Below are positions 26,906 to 37,000 of a stretch of 64,000 nucleotides of DNA, piece after piece (position 1 is the stretch's first letter; each line of letters begins with the position of its first letter). The notes beneath the pieces are model-generated. The model was not told the DNA's origin and ran no database searches. It saw only the letters and a program-made list of their open reading frames with translations. Source of the DNA: Gemmobacter caeni (GTDB taxonomy: Bacteria; Pseudomonadota; Alphaproteobacteria; Rhodobacterales; Rhodobacteraceae); contig NZ_QBKP01000004.1 in the NCBI RefSeq assembly GCF_003054195.1, positions 231,350-295,349 of the forward strand, in the 5' to 3' direction. A program made the position numbers and the translations under genes.

Positions 26906-28690
26906 ATGTTCGGCATCGAACTTGCGCAGGACAGTCAGGCTTTCGTTTCCATCGGCATCCTGCTGGTGATGTTCGTCCTGTTCGTGAAAGAGGTCTTTCC
27001 GGTCGAGGTGACGGCAATCGCCGGCGCAGCGGTGATGATCCTGCTGGGCATCCTTCCCTACAAGGAAGCGCTGGGTGTTCTGTCGAACAACGCCCCCTGG
27101 ACCATCGCGCTGATGTTCATGGTGATGGGCGGGCTGGTGCGCACCGGATCGGTGGAAATGCTGATCGGTTATGCCGAAGCGCATGTCGGCAGCCGGCCGA
27201 AGATGACGATCTTCGTGCTTTACGGCTTCATCGCCATTGCCTCGGCCTTCATGAACAATACGCCGCTGGTGGCGGTGATGATTCCGGTGGTCATCCAGAT
27301 CGCCGGGCGCATTGGCTCCTCCCCGTCAAAGATGTTGATCCCGCTGAGCCATATGACGGTGATGGGGGGGATGATCTCGCTGATCGGCACCTCGACCAAT
27401 CTTCTGGTCGATGGCGTGGTACATAGCGCGGGCATGCCGCACTTCGGCCTGTTCGAGATTGCGCCGCTGGGGATTGCCGTCGTGATCGTGGGCGGGCTTT
27501 ATCAGGCGGTTTTCGCCCGGCGGCTGCTGCCGGACCGGCAGTCGATGGCCTCGATGCTGGGTGAACGCAAGCGCATGAAATACTTCACCGAAGTGGCGAT
27601 CCCCGAGGATTCGGTGCTGATCGGCACGCCGGTGCTGGAGGTGCAGCAGTTCAAGCGGGCAGGTGTCCGGGTGATCGACGTGCTGCGGGGCGACCTGTCG
27701 CTGCGCCGCGATCTGGCAGCGGTGGTGCTGGACGCCGGGGACCGGGTGGTGTTGCGCACCGAGATGTCTGAACTGCTGGACATGCAGAACCGCACGGACA
27801 TGCGCATCGTCGACAAGCTGTCCTCGGTGCAGACCGAGACGGTGGAGGTTCTGATCACGCCGGGCTGCCGCATGATCGGCCGATCACTGGGCGAGATGCG
27901 GTTGCGGCGGCGCTATGGTGTCTATGTGCTGGCGGCGCATCGCAAGAGCCAGAACATCGGGCGCCAGCTGGATGAACTGGTGGTGCAGGTGGGCGACACG
28001 CTGCTGCTGGAAGGCAGCGCCGAGGACATCAAGCGGCTCGCCGATGACATGGACATGGTCGATGTGTCGAAGCCCAAGCAGCGTGCCTATCGCCGGGGCA
28101 AGGCGCCCATCGCCATCGGTGCGCTGGCCGCGGTGGTCATCCTGTCCGCGATGGATTTCGCGCCGATCTATGTGTTGGGCCTGTTTGCCGTGACGATCAT
28201 CCTCGTGACCCGCTGTGTCGACAGTGACGAGGCACTGGGGTTTGTTGATGGCCGTCTACTGGCGATGATCTTCGCGATGATCGCTGTGGGGCAGGGGCTG
28301 GAGGAATCGGGGGCGGTCGCGCTGATCGTGACGCATGTCGAACCGTTCATGCGTGAGTTGCCGCCCTTTGCCATGATCATGGTGGTCTATCTGCTGGGCG
28401 TGGTGCTGACCGAGTTCCTGTCGAACAATGCGGTGGCGGTGCTTTACACGCCCATTGCCATCGAACTCGCCCGCCAGCTGGGTGCCGATCCGCGGCCCTT
28501 CGCGGTGGCGGTCATGTTCTCGGCCACGCTCGCCTTCGCGACGCCCATCGGTTACCAGACCAACATGATGGTCTATGGCCCCGGCGGCTACAAATTCACC
28601 GATTTCACCCGGATCGGGATTCCGCTGAACATCATCACCTGGCTGCTCTGTTCGGCGCTGATCCCGCTGATCTGGCCGCTGTTCCCCTGA
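26906..28690 (+). CDS. SLC13/DASS-family anion permease with two RCK-C domains
   Basis: A 594-residue inner-membrane transporter. Two blocks of helices (residues about 8-215 and 400-594) flank a cytosolic segment with two TrkA-C (RCK-C) ligand-binding domains (about 220-300 and 310-395). The family motif [18 protein letters not shown] lies near residue 55, [15 protein letters not shown] near 115, and the second half has [18 protein letters not shown]. Homologues carry sulfate, dicarboxylates or other divalent anions with sodium. The substrate is not determinable. GCGGAGA precedes ATG 26906; the hairpin at 26833 may regulate it. Confidence 0.9.
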   Translation: MFGIELAQDSQAFVSIGILLVMFVLFVKEVFPVEVTAIAGAAVMILLGILPYKEALGVLSNNAPWTIALMFMVMGGLVRTGSVEMLIGYAEAHVGSRPKMTIFVLYGFIAIASAFMNNTPLVAVMIPVVIQIAGRIGSSPSKMLIPLSHMTVMGGMISLIGTSTNLLVDGVVHSAGMPHFGLFEIAPLGIAVVIVGGLYQAVFARRLLPDRQSMASMLGERKRMKYFTEVAIPEDSVLIGTPVLEVQQFKRAGVRVIDVLRGDLSLRRDLAAVVLDAGDRVVLRTEMSELLDMQNRTDMRIVDKLSSVQTETVEVLITPGCRMIGRSLGEMRLRRRYGVYVLAAHRKSQNIGRQLDELVVQVGDTLLLEGSAEDIKRLADDMDMVDVSKPKQRAYRRGKAPIAIGALAAVVILSAMDFAPIYVLGLFAVTIILVTRCVDSDEALGFVDGRLLAMIFAMIAVGQGLEESGAVALIVTHVEPFMRELPPFAMIMVVYLLGVVLTEFLSNNAVAVLYTPIAIELARQLGADPRPFAVAVMFSATLAFATPIGYQTNMMVYGPGGYKFTDFTRIGIPLNIITWLLCSALIPLIWPLFP

Positions 28691-28711
28691 TCCGCGCCGC
28701 CGGGCGGGGGG

Positions 28712-28741
28712 TTGCCGCAGTCCCCCGCTGTGGTGTAGAGG
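28712..28741 (+). promoter_or_regulatory. Possible promoter of the yebC gene
   Basis: TTGCCG (28712-28717), an 18-base spacer and TAGAGG (28736-28741), about 35 bases before the ATG. The -10 is weak. Confidence 0.28.
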
Positions 28742-28776
28742 GGCGCATCATACATACGGGACCGGGAGAAGAGGCC

Positions 28777-29520
28777 ATGGCAGGCCATTCGAAATGGGCG
28801 AACATCCAGCATCGCAAGGGCAAGCAGGACAAGCTGCGCTCGAAGATGTTTTCGAAACTGGCGAAGGAAATCACCGTCGCCGCCAAGATGGGTGATCCCG
28901 ATCCCGACAAGAACCCGCGTCTGCGTCTGGCGGTGAAGGCGGCCAAGGCCGTTTCGATGCCGAAGGACGTGATTGAACGTGCCATCAAGAAGTCGATCGG
29001 CGGCGATGCCGAAAGCTATACCGAGATCCGGTATGAGGGGTACGGCGTCAACGGAATCGCGATCATCGTCGAGGCGATGACCGATAACCTGAACCGCACC
29101 GCTTCGAACGTGCGCAGCTATTTCACCAAATGCGGCGGCAATCTGGGGCAGACCGGCTCGGTTTCGCACAGCTTTGACCGTGTGGGCGAGATTTCCTATC
29201 CCGCTTCGGCCGGATCCGCCGATGACGTGATGATGGCGGCGCTGGACGCCGGGGCCGACGATGTGGAATCGGATGACGAGGGCCACTGGATCTATTGCTC
29301 GGTCGAGAGCCTGTCCGAAGTTTCGGACGCGCTGGAAAAGGCGCTGGGGGAATCGACGGAGTCGAAGCTGATCTGGAAGCCGCAGTCGCTGACCGAGGTC
29401 GATCTGGAAACTGCGCAAAAGCTGATGCGTCTGATCGACCTGCTGGAAGAGGATGACGACGTGCAGACCGTCACCCACAATTTCGACGTGCCCGAGGATG
29501 TGGCGGCGCAACTGGCCTGA
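28777..29520 (+). CDS. yebC: YebC/PmpR-type protein
   Basis: A 247-residue protein with the family N-terminus [27 protein letters not shown], then AARMGDPDP-like [17 protein letters not shown], and the [23 protein letters not shown] motif near residue 86. YebC proteins were described as transcription factors; more recent work assigns them to relief of ribosome stalling at proline-rich stretches. It is cytosolic. It commonly neighbours ruvC in other bacteria, but not here. A terminator follows at 29541. Confidence 0.95.
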   Translation: MAGHSKWANIQHRKGKQDKLRSKMFSKLAKEITVAAKMGDPDPDKNPRLRLAVKAAKAVSMPKDVIERAIKKSIGGDAESYTEIRYEGYGVNGIAIIVEAMTDNLNRTASNVRSYFTKCGGNLGQTGSVSHSFDRVGEISYPASAGSADDVMMAALDAGADDVESDDEGHWIYCSVESLSEVSDALEKALGESTESKLIWKPQSLTEVDLETAQKLMRLIDLLEEDDDVQTVTHNFDVPEDVAAQLA

Positions 29521-29540
29521 ACGGGTTGGTGGAAGCAGAG

Positions 29541-29570
29541 GGCCCTCGCAGTGATGCGGGGGCCTTTTTC
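29541..29570 (+). terminator. Rho-independent terminator after yebC
   Basis: GGCCCTCGCA, loop GTGA, TGCGGGGGCC, then TTTTTC. The ten-base stem has a single G-U pair. It ends the yebC transcript 20 bases after the stop. Confidence 0.85.
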
Positions 29571-29602
29571 TTATGGCGCGCCGGATGGCGGGGCTGCGAT
29601 TT

Positions 29603-29622
29603 GAGTATTTTTGCAAGAAGCA
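29603..29622. repeat. Single copy of the dispersed repeat arm
   Basis: GAGTATTTTTGCAAGAAGCA matches the right arm of the inverted repeat at 25877-25896 (GAGTATTTTCACAAGAAGCA) at 18 of 20 positions. It lies between the yebC terminator and the convergent ArgP-like gene. Confidence 0.7.
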
Positions 29623-29628
29623 ATTGGG

Positions 29629-30495
29629 TCAGGCTGTGATCAGCGCCTGACGGGCTGCCTGTTGCAGCGCGCGGCTGAGCGGGGCAAGCGCAGGTGCGGT
29701 GCGGCGGGCGAACTGCCAGTGCAGCGGGGTATCAAGCGACGTGTCTGGGATCAGCTCCCGCAGCCGGCCCTTGGCCAGATGCGGCGCGGCTTGCAGAAGG
29801 GGCAGCATCCCCCAGCCAAGGCCCGCCAGCGCGCCATCGACAAAACCCTGCGACGACGCGATGCGATGTGTGGGAAAGGCAATTTCGCTGCCAATATTCT
29901 GCCGCAACCAAAGGGATTGCAGGCGGTCCTTGTCAGAAAATGTCATGCCGGGGGCACGCGCCATGGCGGGCCGTGTCGGGCCCTCGGGCAGATGGCGTGC
30001 GATGTAACCGGGGCTTGCAGCGGCGATGTAACGCAGGATGCCAAGCGGCAGCGTATCACAGCCCTGAAGCGGGCCGGGGTGTGAGGTGATGGCGCCCGCC
30101 ACCTCACCCGTGCGCAGCCAGTCCTGGCTGACGTCCTGATCATCGATCACGATGTCGAACAGTATTCCTTCAACCGCGGCCAGCGCCGGGATAACCCAGG
30201 TGGCGAGGCTGTCGGCATTGACCGCGATCCGCAGCGTGGCGGGTTGCGGGTCGGGCAGGGGCAGCGCGGCTTCGAGCAGCATCACCTCATCGAAGTGGCG
30301 GATCAGGCGCAGGCCGGTTTCAGTGGCGATGCAGGGCTGGCCCCGGCGGATCAGCAGGCTGCCGATGCGATCCTCCAGCGCCTTGACCCGTTGCGAAACG
30401 GCAGAGGGTGTGATGCCCAGCTGCGCGGCGGCCAGATCGAAGGCGCCCCGTCGGTGGACGGCAGCAAGGGCCGCGAGATTGGGATAGTCGAGCAT
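29629..30495 (-). CDS. LysR-type regulator of the ArgP/LysG group
   Basis: A 288-residue LysR-type regulator. The helix-turn-helix is in LDYPNLAALAAVHRRGAFDLAAAQLGITPSAVSQRVKALEDRIGSLLIRR (residues 2-52), which is characteristic of ArgP/IciA/LysG proteins, and the C-terminal half is the effector domain. Such proteins sense lysine or arginine and switch on an amino acid exporter (LysE/ArgO). The lysE-like gene is divergent, one gene away, so that target is likely. ATG at 30495 gives the family N-terminus; longer in-frame sequence upstream crosses the promoter region. Confidence 0.9.
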   Translation of the reverse strand: MLDYPNLAALAAVHRRGAFDLAAAQLGITPSAVSQRVKALEDRIGSLLIRRGQPCIATETGLRLIRHFDEVMLLEAALPLPDPQPATLRIAVNADSLATWVIPALAAVEGILFDIVIDDQDVSQDWLRTGEVAGAITSHPGPLQGCDTLPLGILRYIAAASPGYIARHLPEGPTRPAMARAPGMTFSDKDRLQSLWLRQNIGSEIAFPTHRIASSQGFVDGALAGLGWGMLPLLQAAPHLAKGRLRELIPDTSLDTPLHWQFARRTAPALAPLSRALQQAARQALITA

Positions 30496-30507
30496 TAGCA
30501 GAACTTC

Positions 30508-30524
30508 ATCAGACACAGAAAGAT
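30508..30524. promoter_or_regulatory. Possible LysR-type box between the regulator and the ACT-lysE pair
   Basis: ATC-N11-GAT (30508-30524) has the T-N11-A layout of LysR-type sites and lies in the 84-base divergent gap, where ArgP/LysG-type proteins bind. It is a single weak match. Confidence 0.3.
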
Positions 30525-30579
30525 TAACTGGATTGCGCCCATGCCGCGCCGTTAAGTCAAGCCGGAAACGGAGGATCAT

Positions 30580-30972
30580 ATGGCAGGCGAAACCGATCTG
30601 GCGCGGCTTCTGGCGGAAATGGCGCCGAAGCCGGAGGGGCAGGACTGGGGTTATGCGGTGGTGTCAGGTCCATTGCCCGAGGGGCTGGACTGGTTCGCTC
30701 TGGTGCGCGAGGCCGAGGGGCTGACCGTCATCGCCCCCATGGTGGCGCTGCGCGCGGCGGGGTTCGCGGCGGAAGGGCCAATGGCGCGCATCACCCTGAC
30801 CGTGCATTCGGCGCTGGAGGCGGTGGGATTGACGGCGGCGGTGTCGGGGACGCTGGCCAAGGCCGGGATCAGCGCCAATATGGTGGCGGGATTTCATCAC
30901 GACCACATCTTCCTGCCTGCAAAGGATGCTGAAAAGGCGATGGCGGTGCTGCGGGGGCTGAGCCATGCTTGA
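30580..30972 (+). CDS. ACT-domain protein coupled to the LysE exporter
   Basis: A 130-residue cytosolic protein. The C-terminal half (about 65-128) reads as an ACT fold: ARITLTVHSALEAVGLTAAVSGTLAKAGISANMVAGFHHDHIFLPAKDAEKAMAVL. The N-terminal half (WFALVREAEGLTVIAP) resembles a second, ACT-like half often seen in stand-alone ACT proteins. ACT domains bind amino acids. The gene lies between an ArgP-like regulator and a lysE-type exporter, and overlaps the latter by eight bases, so a sensor role in amino acid export is plausible but unproven. GGAGG lies five bases before the ATG. Confidence 0.85.
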   Translation: MAGETDLARLLAEMAPKPEGQDWGYAVVSGPLPEGLDWFALVREAEGLTVIAPMVALRAAGFAAEGPMARITLTVHSALEAVGLTAAVSGTLAKAGISANMVAGFHHDHIFLPAKDAEKAMAVLRGLSHA

Positions 30973-31567
30973 GGCGGTGGTTGCGGGCTATCTGGTCTCG
31001 CTGAGCCTAATTGCGGCCATCGGGGCGCAGAATGCCTTCGTGCTGCGGCAGGGGCTGCGGCGCGAGCATGTGGGCGTGGTAGTGGTAATCTGTGCTGCCT
31101 CGGATGCGCTGCTGATCTCTGCCGGGGTCGCGGGGTTTGGCGCCATCGCGGCGGCGCTGCCGTGGTTCGGGGGGGCGATGCGCTGGCTGGGCGTGGCGTT
31201 CCTGCTGGTCTATGGCGCCTTGCGGTTCCGCGCCGCGCTGAAGGGGGGCGAGGCACTGGTGCCGAAGGGAAGCGAGCCGGTGCCGCTGCGCCGGGTTGTC
31301 ACCATGTGCCTGATGTTCACCTGGGCCAATCCGCATGTCTATCTGGATACGCTGGTCTTCATCGGCTCGGTCTCGGCGCAATATGCGCCGCACGGGCTTG
31401 CGTTCGGGATCGCGGCGGCGGCGGCCTCGTTGAGCTTCTTTGCCGCGCTTGGCTATGGCGCGCGCCTGCTGGCGCCGGTCTTTGCCCGGCCCGCCGCCTG
31501 GGTGGTGCTGGAGGCGGCGGTTGGCTGCATCATGTGGGCGCTGGCGGCGGCGCTGGCGCTGGGATGA
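30965..31567 (+). CDS. LysE/ArgO-family amino acid exporter
   Basis: A 200-residue inner-membrane protein with about six predicted helices. The family signature AAIGAQNAFVLRQGLRREHVG lies at residues 18-38, and MFTWANPHVYLDTLVFIGS near 117 matches the ArgO/LysE half-motif. It exports basic amino acids (lysine, arginine) when they build up, e.g. during growth on peptides. Its start lies inside the ACT gene (eight-base overlap), and the ArgP-like regulator divergent from that pair is the expected activator. Confidence 0.92.
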   Translation: MLEAVVAGYLVSLSLIAAIGAQNAFVLRQGLRREHVGVVVVICAASDALLISAGVAGFGAIAAALPWFGGAMRWLGVAFLLVYGALRFRAALKGGEALVPKGSEPVPLRRVVTMCLMFTWANPHVYLDTLVFIGSVSAQYAPHGLAFGIAAAAASLSFFAALGYGARLLAPVFARPAAWVVLEAAVGCIMWALAAALALG

Positions 31568-31625
31568 TTGTAGCGGTGACAAAGCCGTCCTTGCGGCGGC
31601 CCGGCCCTTGCGGTTGGGTCGAACC

Positions 31626-32531
31626 ATGGATCGGACGCGCGAGATGAAACCCGTCGAGGGTGTGATGTGGATGCTGGCCTCAGGGCTCAGCTTCGTCGGG
31701 GTTACCGGGCTGGTGCGCTGGCTTGGCACCGATCTGCCAGCGGCGCAGGGCGCCTTCCTGCGCTTTGCCTTCGGGGTGATGTTCCTGCTGCCGACGCTGG
31801 GTCCGGTGCTGCGGGGCGGTTTTGCCCCCGGCGCGATGCGGCTGTTCGCACTGCGGGGGGCCGTGCATACCGTGGCGGTGATCTGCTGGTTCTACGCGAT
31901 GGCGCGGCTGCCGGTGGCCGAGGTGACGGCGATCGGCTATCTCAACCCGGTGCTGGTCACCGTGGGCGCGGCGGTGTTTCTGGGCGAGAAACTGGCGATG
32001 CGCCGCATCCTTGCGGTCTGTGTGGCGATCCTTGGCGCGCTGGTCATCCTGAGACCGGGGATGCGCGAGGTGACGGACGGCCACCTGGCACAGGTGGCGG
32101 CGGCCTTCGGCTTTGCCGGGTCTTATCTGGTGGCGAAACGGCTGAGCGGTATGGCCTCCGCCGGGGCAGTGGTGGCGATGATGAGCCTGATGGTCACGCT
32201 GGGCCTTGCGCCCTTCGCGCTGGCGGTCTGGGTGCCGGTAACGCCCGTGCAACTGGTGGCGCTGGCCGGGGTCGCGGCCTTTGCAACCTCGGGGCATTAC
32301 TGCATGACGCGCGCCTTCGCGGTGGCGCCGCTGACGGTGACGCAGCCGGTAACCTTTCTGCAACTCCTGTGGGCGACGCTGCTGGGCTATGTCGTGTTTC
32401 ACGAAACGGTCGATATCTGGGTTCTGGCGGGCGGTGGCGTCATCATCGCAGCGATCAGTTACATCACCTGGCGCGAGGCCATGCTGAACCGTCGCAGCGT
32501 CACGCCTTCGGTTCTGGCCACGAAAAGCTGA
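31626..32531 (+). CDS. EamA/DMT-family exporter
   Basis: A 301-residue protein with about ten membrane helices and two EamA repeats (VEGVMWMLASGLSFVG... and AFGFAGSYLVAKRLSG...), with GEKLAMRRILAV and LRPG near residue 140. It lies 58 bases after the LysE-like gene in the same direction and could be part of that operon, but the start has no strong ribosome site, so coupling is uncertain. ATG at 31626 fits the family; upstream in-frame sequence is not hydrophobic. Substrate unknown. Confidence 0.88.
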   Translation: MDRTREMKPVEGVMWMLASGLSFVGVTGLVRWLGTDLPAAQGAFLRFAFGVMFLLPTLGPVLRGGFAPGAMRLFALRGAVHTVAVICWFYAMARLPVAEVTAIGYLNPVLVTVGAAVFLGEKLAMRRILAVCVAILGALVILRPGMREVTDGHLAQVAAAFGFAGSYLVAKRLSGMASAGAVVAMMSLMVTLGLAPFALAVWVPVTPVQLVALAGVAAFATSGHYCMTRAFAVAPLTVTQPVTFLQLLWATLLGYVVFHETVDIWVLAGGGVIIAAISYITWREAMLNRRSVTPSVLATKS

Positions 32532-32550
32532 CCCTTCGGTGGCACGGGCT

Positions 32551-32580
32551 TTGACACCGCCCGTTGCCGCACGCTAGACC
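32551..32580 (+). promoter_or_regulatory. Possible promoter of ugd
   Basis: TTGACA (32551-32556), a 17-18-base spacer and CTAGAC/TAGACC (32574-32580), 60 bases before the ugd ATG. The -35 is perfect and the -10 weak. Confidence 0.4.
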
Positions 32581-32640
32581 GGAACTTGCTGTGAGGCACA
32601 GTGGAACCGGCCGGTGAAGGCCGCAAGAGCAGGCGTGCAG

Positions 32641-33945
32641 ATGAAGATTGCGATGATTGGGACGGGCTATGTCGGGCTGGTTTCCGGCGTATGTTTCTCG
32701 GATTTCGGGCATGACGTGATTTGCGTCGACAAGGACCCGGCCAAGGTCGAAAAACTGCGCGCAGGTGAGGTGCCGATTTTCGAGCCGGGTCTTGATCAGC
32801 TTATGGCCAAAAACGTTGCTGCGGGTCGCCTGTCCTTCACGCTGGATCTGGCGGCGGCGGTGGCCGGGGCGGATGCGGTGTTCATTGCGGTGGGCACACC
32901 GACGCGGCGCGGCGACGGTCATGCCGATCTGCGCTATGTGATGGCGGCGGCCGAGGAGATTGGCGCGGCGATGGATGGCTATACCGTCATCGTCACCAAA
33001 TCCACCGTGCCGGTGGGCACCAATCGCAAGGTCGCCGAGGCGGTGGCGAAAACGGCGGGCGGCAAGGAATTCGACGTGGCCTCGAACCCCGAATTTCTGC
33101 GCGAAGGCGCGGCCATTGACGATTTCATGCGCCCTGACCGGGTGGTGGTCGGGGTGGAAACCGAACGCGCCCGCAAGGTGATGGCTGACATCTATCGCCC
33201 GCTGAGCCTGCGCGATTTCCCGGTGGTCTATACCAATCTCGAATCCGCCGAGATGATCAAATACGCCGCCAACGCCTTTCTGGCGACCAAGATCACCTTC
33301 ATCAATGAAATTGCCCGCCTGTGCGAGCGGGTGGGGGCCGATGTGAAGGCGGTCAGCAAGGGTATCGGGATGGATGGCCGGATTGGTGCCAAATTCCTGC
33401 ATGCCGGGCCGGGCTATGGTGGAAGCTGTTTCCCCAAGGATACCAAGGCGCTGGCGCGGATCGGGCAGGATCATGCCGTGCCCATGCAGATCACCGAAAC
33501 GGTCATCCGCGTGAACGAGGAAATCAAGCACCGCATGATCGAGAAGATCGAAGATCTTTGCGACGGTCAGCTGCGCGACAAGGTGATCACTGTTCTGGGC
33601 GTCACCTTCAAGCCGAACACCGATGACATGCGCGATGCGCCCTCGCTGACGATCATTCCGGCGCTGGTCGGGGCGGGGGCAAAGGTTCGCGTGGTCGACC
33701 CCGAGGGGCGGCGCGAGGGCGAGGCGCTGCTGCCCGGCGTCAAATGGGTCGAAAGCCCCTATGGGGCTGCGCAGGGGGCCGATCTGATCGTGCTTCTGAC
33801 CGAATGGAACGAGTTCCGCGCGCTGGACATGGGCAAGCTGGCCCGCAAGATGGAGCGCCCGCGCCTCTGTGACCTGCGCAATGTCTATGACCGGGACGAG
33901 GTTCTGGCCGCCGGGTTTGAAACCTATGTCGGGGTGGGGCGCTGA
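32641..33945 (+). CDS. ugd: UDP-glucose 6-dehydrogenase
   Basis: A 434-residue enzyme that oxidises UDP-glucose to UDP-glucuronate in two NAD-dependent steps, feeding exopolysaccharide or lipid-linked glucuronate. The Rossmann motif MKIAMIGTGYVGLVSG opens the protein; VGTPTRRGDGHADLRYV, SNPEFLREG and the catalytic cysteine in GYGGSCFPKD (C263) are all present, and TFKPNTDDMRDAPS starts the C-terminal domain. ATG at 32641 is unambiguous. It stands alone, followed by the RTX gene; no glycosyltransferases are nearby. Confidence 0.96.
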   Translation: MKIAMIGTGYVGLVSGVCFSDFGHDVICVDKDPAKVEKLRAGEVPIFEPGLDQLMAKNVAAGRLSFTLDLAAAVAGADAVFIAVGTPTRRGDGHADLRYVMAAAEEIGAAMDGYTVIVTKSTVPVGTNRKVAEAVAKTAGGKEFDVASNPEFLREGAAIDDFMRPDRVVVGVETERARKVMADIYRPLSLRDFPVVYTNLESAEMIKYAANAFLATKITFINEIARLCERVGADVKAVSKGIGMDGRIGAKFLHAGPGYGGSCFPKDTKALARIGQDHAVPMQITETVIRVNEEIKHRMIEKIEDLCDGQLRDKVITVLGVTFKPNTDDMRDAPSLTIIPALVGAGAKVRVVDPEGRREGEALLPGVKWVESPYGAAQGADLIVLLTEWNEFRALDMGKLARKMERPRLCDLRNVYDRDEVLAAGFETYVGVGR

Positions 33946-34084
33946 TCGCGCCCGCCCAATTCCTTTCATTTGAATTAACTCCGGCCCAACCGCCTCGCTA
34001 ATGCCGCCGGGCTGCCCGGCCCTGCCATGCTTCGTTAAGCCCCGGCTCAGCACCTTGCCCGCATCCTGACCTTGGGTGTGACAT

Positions 34085-37000
34085 GTGGTGTGTGGGGAAG
34101 AGGTGCTGGGGTTCAGGGTCATCGGCTCGTTCCGGGCCGCGGCTTCGCAAATGATTGCGGGCATTACCGACATATGCACGCGCCTCGTGGATGGCGTTGC
34201 CTATGTCTATACGACGACCCGCGCGGGGGGAGGCATCCTCGCGCTGGAGCTGACGGACAGCGGTGCAGGGTTGCGGCTAATCGACCAGCAGGGTCTGGCC
34301 ACCGGCGTCTGGATGTCGGCACCGCCAAAACTGTCGCAGGTGAACCTCGACGACGGGCCGATCCTTGTCTGGACAGGCGGCTGGGGCACGCGGCCGGGCG
34401 CCTATTGGCTGGACAAGGCAGGCGGCATCGACAGCTGGCTGGGTCTGAAGGATGGTCCCGACGGGATACAAAGCGCGCAGGCCTTCTTCAGCCGCAATGG
34501 CCAGACCTTCGCGGCAATCGCCGGGCAGAGTTCGGGGCAGTTGCAGCTTTGGTCACTGGACGGGGCGGGCCGCATGGTGCTGCGCGACGCGGTGGCGCTG
34601 GCGGCGGAGGATCAGACGGTCGAGGTGGCGGCGCTGGAGGTGCTGCGCAGCGTCGGCAAGACCTTCCTTGTCTCGCTGTCCAGTCTCTCTGACGGGCTGA
34701 CGGTCTGGCAGGTCACGGCGGCGGGCACGCTCAAGGCCACCAGCACTGTCGGCGCTTCGGCAGGGATGGGAATTTCCGACCCGTCGGCGCTGGCAGTGGC
34801 CGAGGCGGGGGGGCGGCAATGGCTTTTCGTGGCAGGAGCCGGCTCCTCCTCGATTTCGGTCATCAGGGTCGATGCCGACGGAGTGGCGGTTCTGACCGAT
34901 CATGTCATCGACACGCTGGATACCCGGTTCCAGTCCGTGCAGGCCATCGCCACGGCGGTGGTGGGCGACCGGGTCTTCCTGTTCGCGGGGGGCGGAGACG
35001 AAGGGATTTCGGCTTTTGTCCTGATGCCGGACGGGCGGCTTATTCATGCGGGTGTGGTGCTGAAGGACGACCGGCTGGCGCTGGATAATGTGACGGCCAT
35101 CACGGCTGTAGTGACCGACGGGCGGATCGAGTTGGTCATTGCGGGTGAAGGCCGGGGATTGCATCGCATCAGCGTCGATCCTGGTGTGCTGGCACCCGAA
35201 ATCATCGGGTCATCGCGCGCAGAGTCCCTGGCGGGCGGAGATACCAACGATCTGATCGCCGGCATGGCGGGGGATGACACGCTCTCGGGGGGCGCCGGGG
35301 ATGACATTCTGATGGACGGCAAGGGCGCGGACGAGATGTGGGGCGGGCCGGGTGCCGATGTCTTTGTGCTGGCGGCGGATGGTGAGACCGATGTCATCCG
35401 CGATTTCACGCCGGGCGTGGACCGGCTGGACCTTTCCGGCTGGGGCCGGATCTATTCGGTCGAGGTGCTGCCGATGAAGGGGCGCACCGGCTGTCTCGTC
35501 ATCCGCTGGGGAGACGAGGCGCTGTATGTCTACAGCGCGGATGGGCGCAATATCGACCCGGCGACCTTTGCCTCGTCTGATATCTTCGGTCTCTGGCATG
35601 TGGTGGCGCCTGCGGTGGTCGCCGGGCGGCGGCTGTCCGGCGCTGCCAGCGCGGAAACGCTGAGGGGGGGATCGGGGGACGACACGCTGGAGGGCTCGGG
35701 CGGGGGGGACCTGCTGGTCGGTGGCAATGGCCGCGATCTGGTGGATTACGACACGATGTCCCGGGCGGTTCTGGCCGATCTGGGCACGGGGCGCGGTGGC
35801 GGCGCGGCGCAGGGGGATCGCTATGACGGGATCGAGGATCTGGCGGGCAGCCGCTTTGCCGATACCTTGCGGGGCAACGACCGGGCCAACCGGCTGGGCG
35901 GCGGCGATGGCGATGACCGGCTGGCCGGTGGCGGTGGTGATGACCTGCTGGACGGCGGGGCGGGTGCCGATACGCTGCAGGGTGGTCAGGGTGCCGATAC
36001 GCTGGTGGGAGGCCCAGGCCGCGATTGCGTCAGCTATCAGGGCGCGCGACAGCCGGTTGTGATCCATCTGGCGCTGGCAGGCGTGAATGCCGGTGCGGCG
36101 CTGGGCGATGTGCTGCGCGGGATCGAGGATGTCAAAGGCGGTCGCCGCGCCGATGTGATCACGGGGAACGACGGGGCAAACGCCCTGACCGGCGGGGGTG
36201 GGGCCGATCTGCTGGATGGCGGTGACGGCAATGACTGGCTCATGGGCGGTTCCGGGGCTGACACGCTGATCGGGAATGATGGCGACGACCGGCTGCTCGG
36301 CGGCAAGGGGCAGGACTGGGCCGTCTATGCCGGGCGGGCGCAGGTACGGGTCGATCTGGCCCTCACCGGCTGGCAGAACACCGGCGGTCGCGGCCGCGAC
36401 TGGCTGGAGGGGATCGAGAACCTGAGAGGGGGCTGGCGCGACGACCTGCTGCGTGGCGATGGCAGGGCGAACCGGATTTCGGGCGACGGTGGCGATGACC
36501 TGATCGACGGGCGGGGTGGCAATGACAAGCTGTCCGGCGATGGGGGCAATGATACGCTGATCGGCGGCGCCGGGTTCGACTGGGCGTTCTTTGCCGGGTC
36601 TGTCCCGGTGAAAGTCGATCTTGCCATCCGGGGGGCGCAGGAAACCGGGCAGGGACGCGATCTTTTGTCCGGGGTCGAGGGCGTGCGGGGCGGCTCTGCC
36701 GGGGACCGGCTGTCGGGGGATGCGGCGGCGAACCGGCTCGACGGCATGGCGGGGCAGGATACGCTGGCGGGGCGCGCGGGCAATGACCGCCTGCGGGGCG
36801 GTGCGGGCGATGATGTGCTGATCGGTGGCCCCGGCAATGACCGGCTGCAAGGCGGCGCCGGAGTGGATGTGGCGGTCTATGCCGGCACGCGCGGGGTGCA
36901 GGTCTCGCTTGCGCAGAAGGGCGCGCAGGATATCGCGGGCCATGGCATCGACCGTCTGTCTGGTATCGAAGGGCTGCGCGGTGGCGGTGGCGCGGACAGG

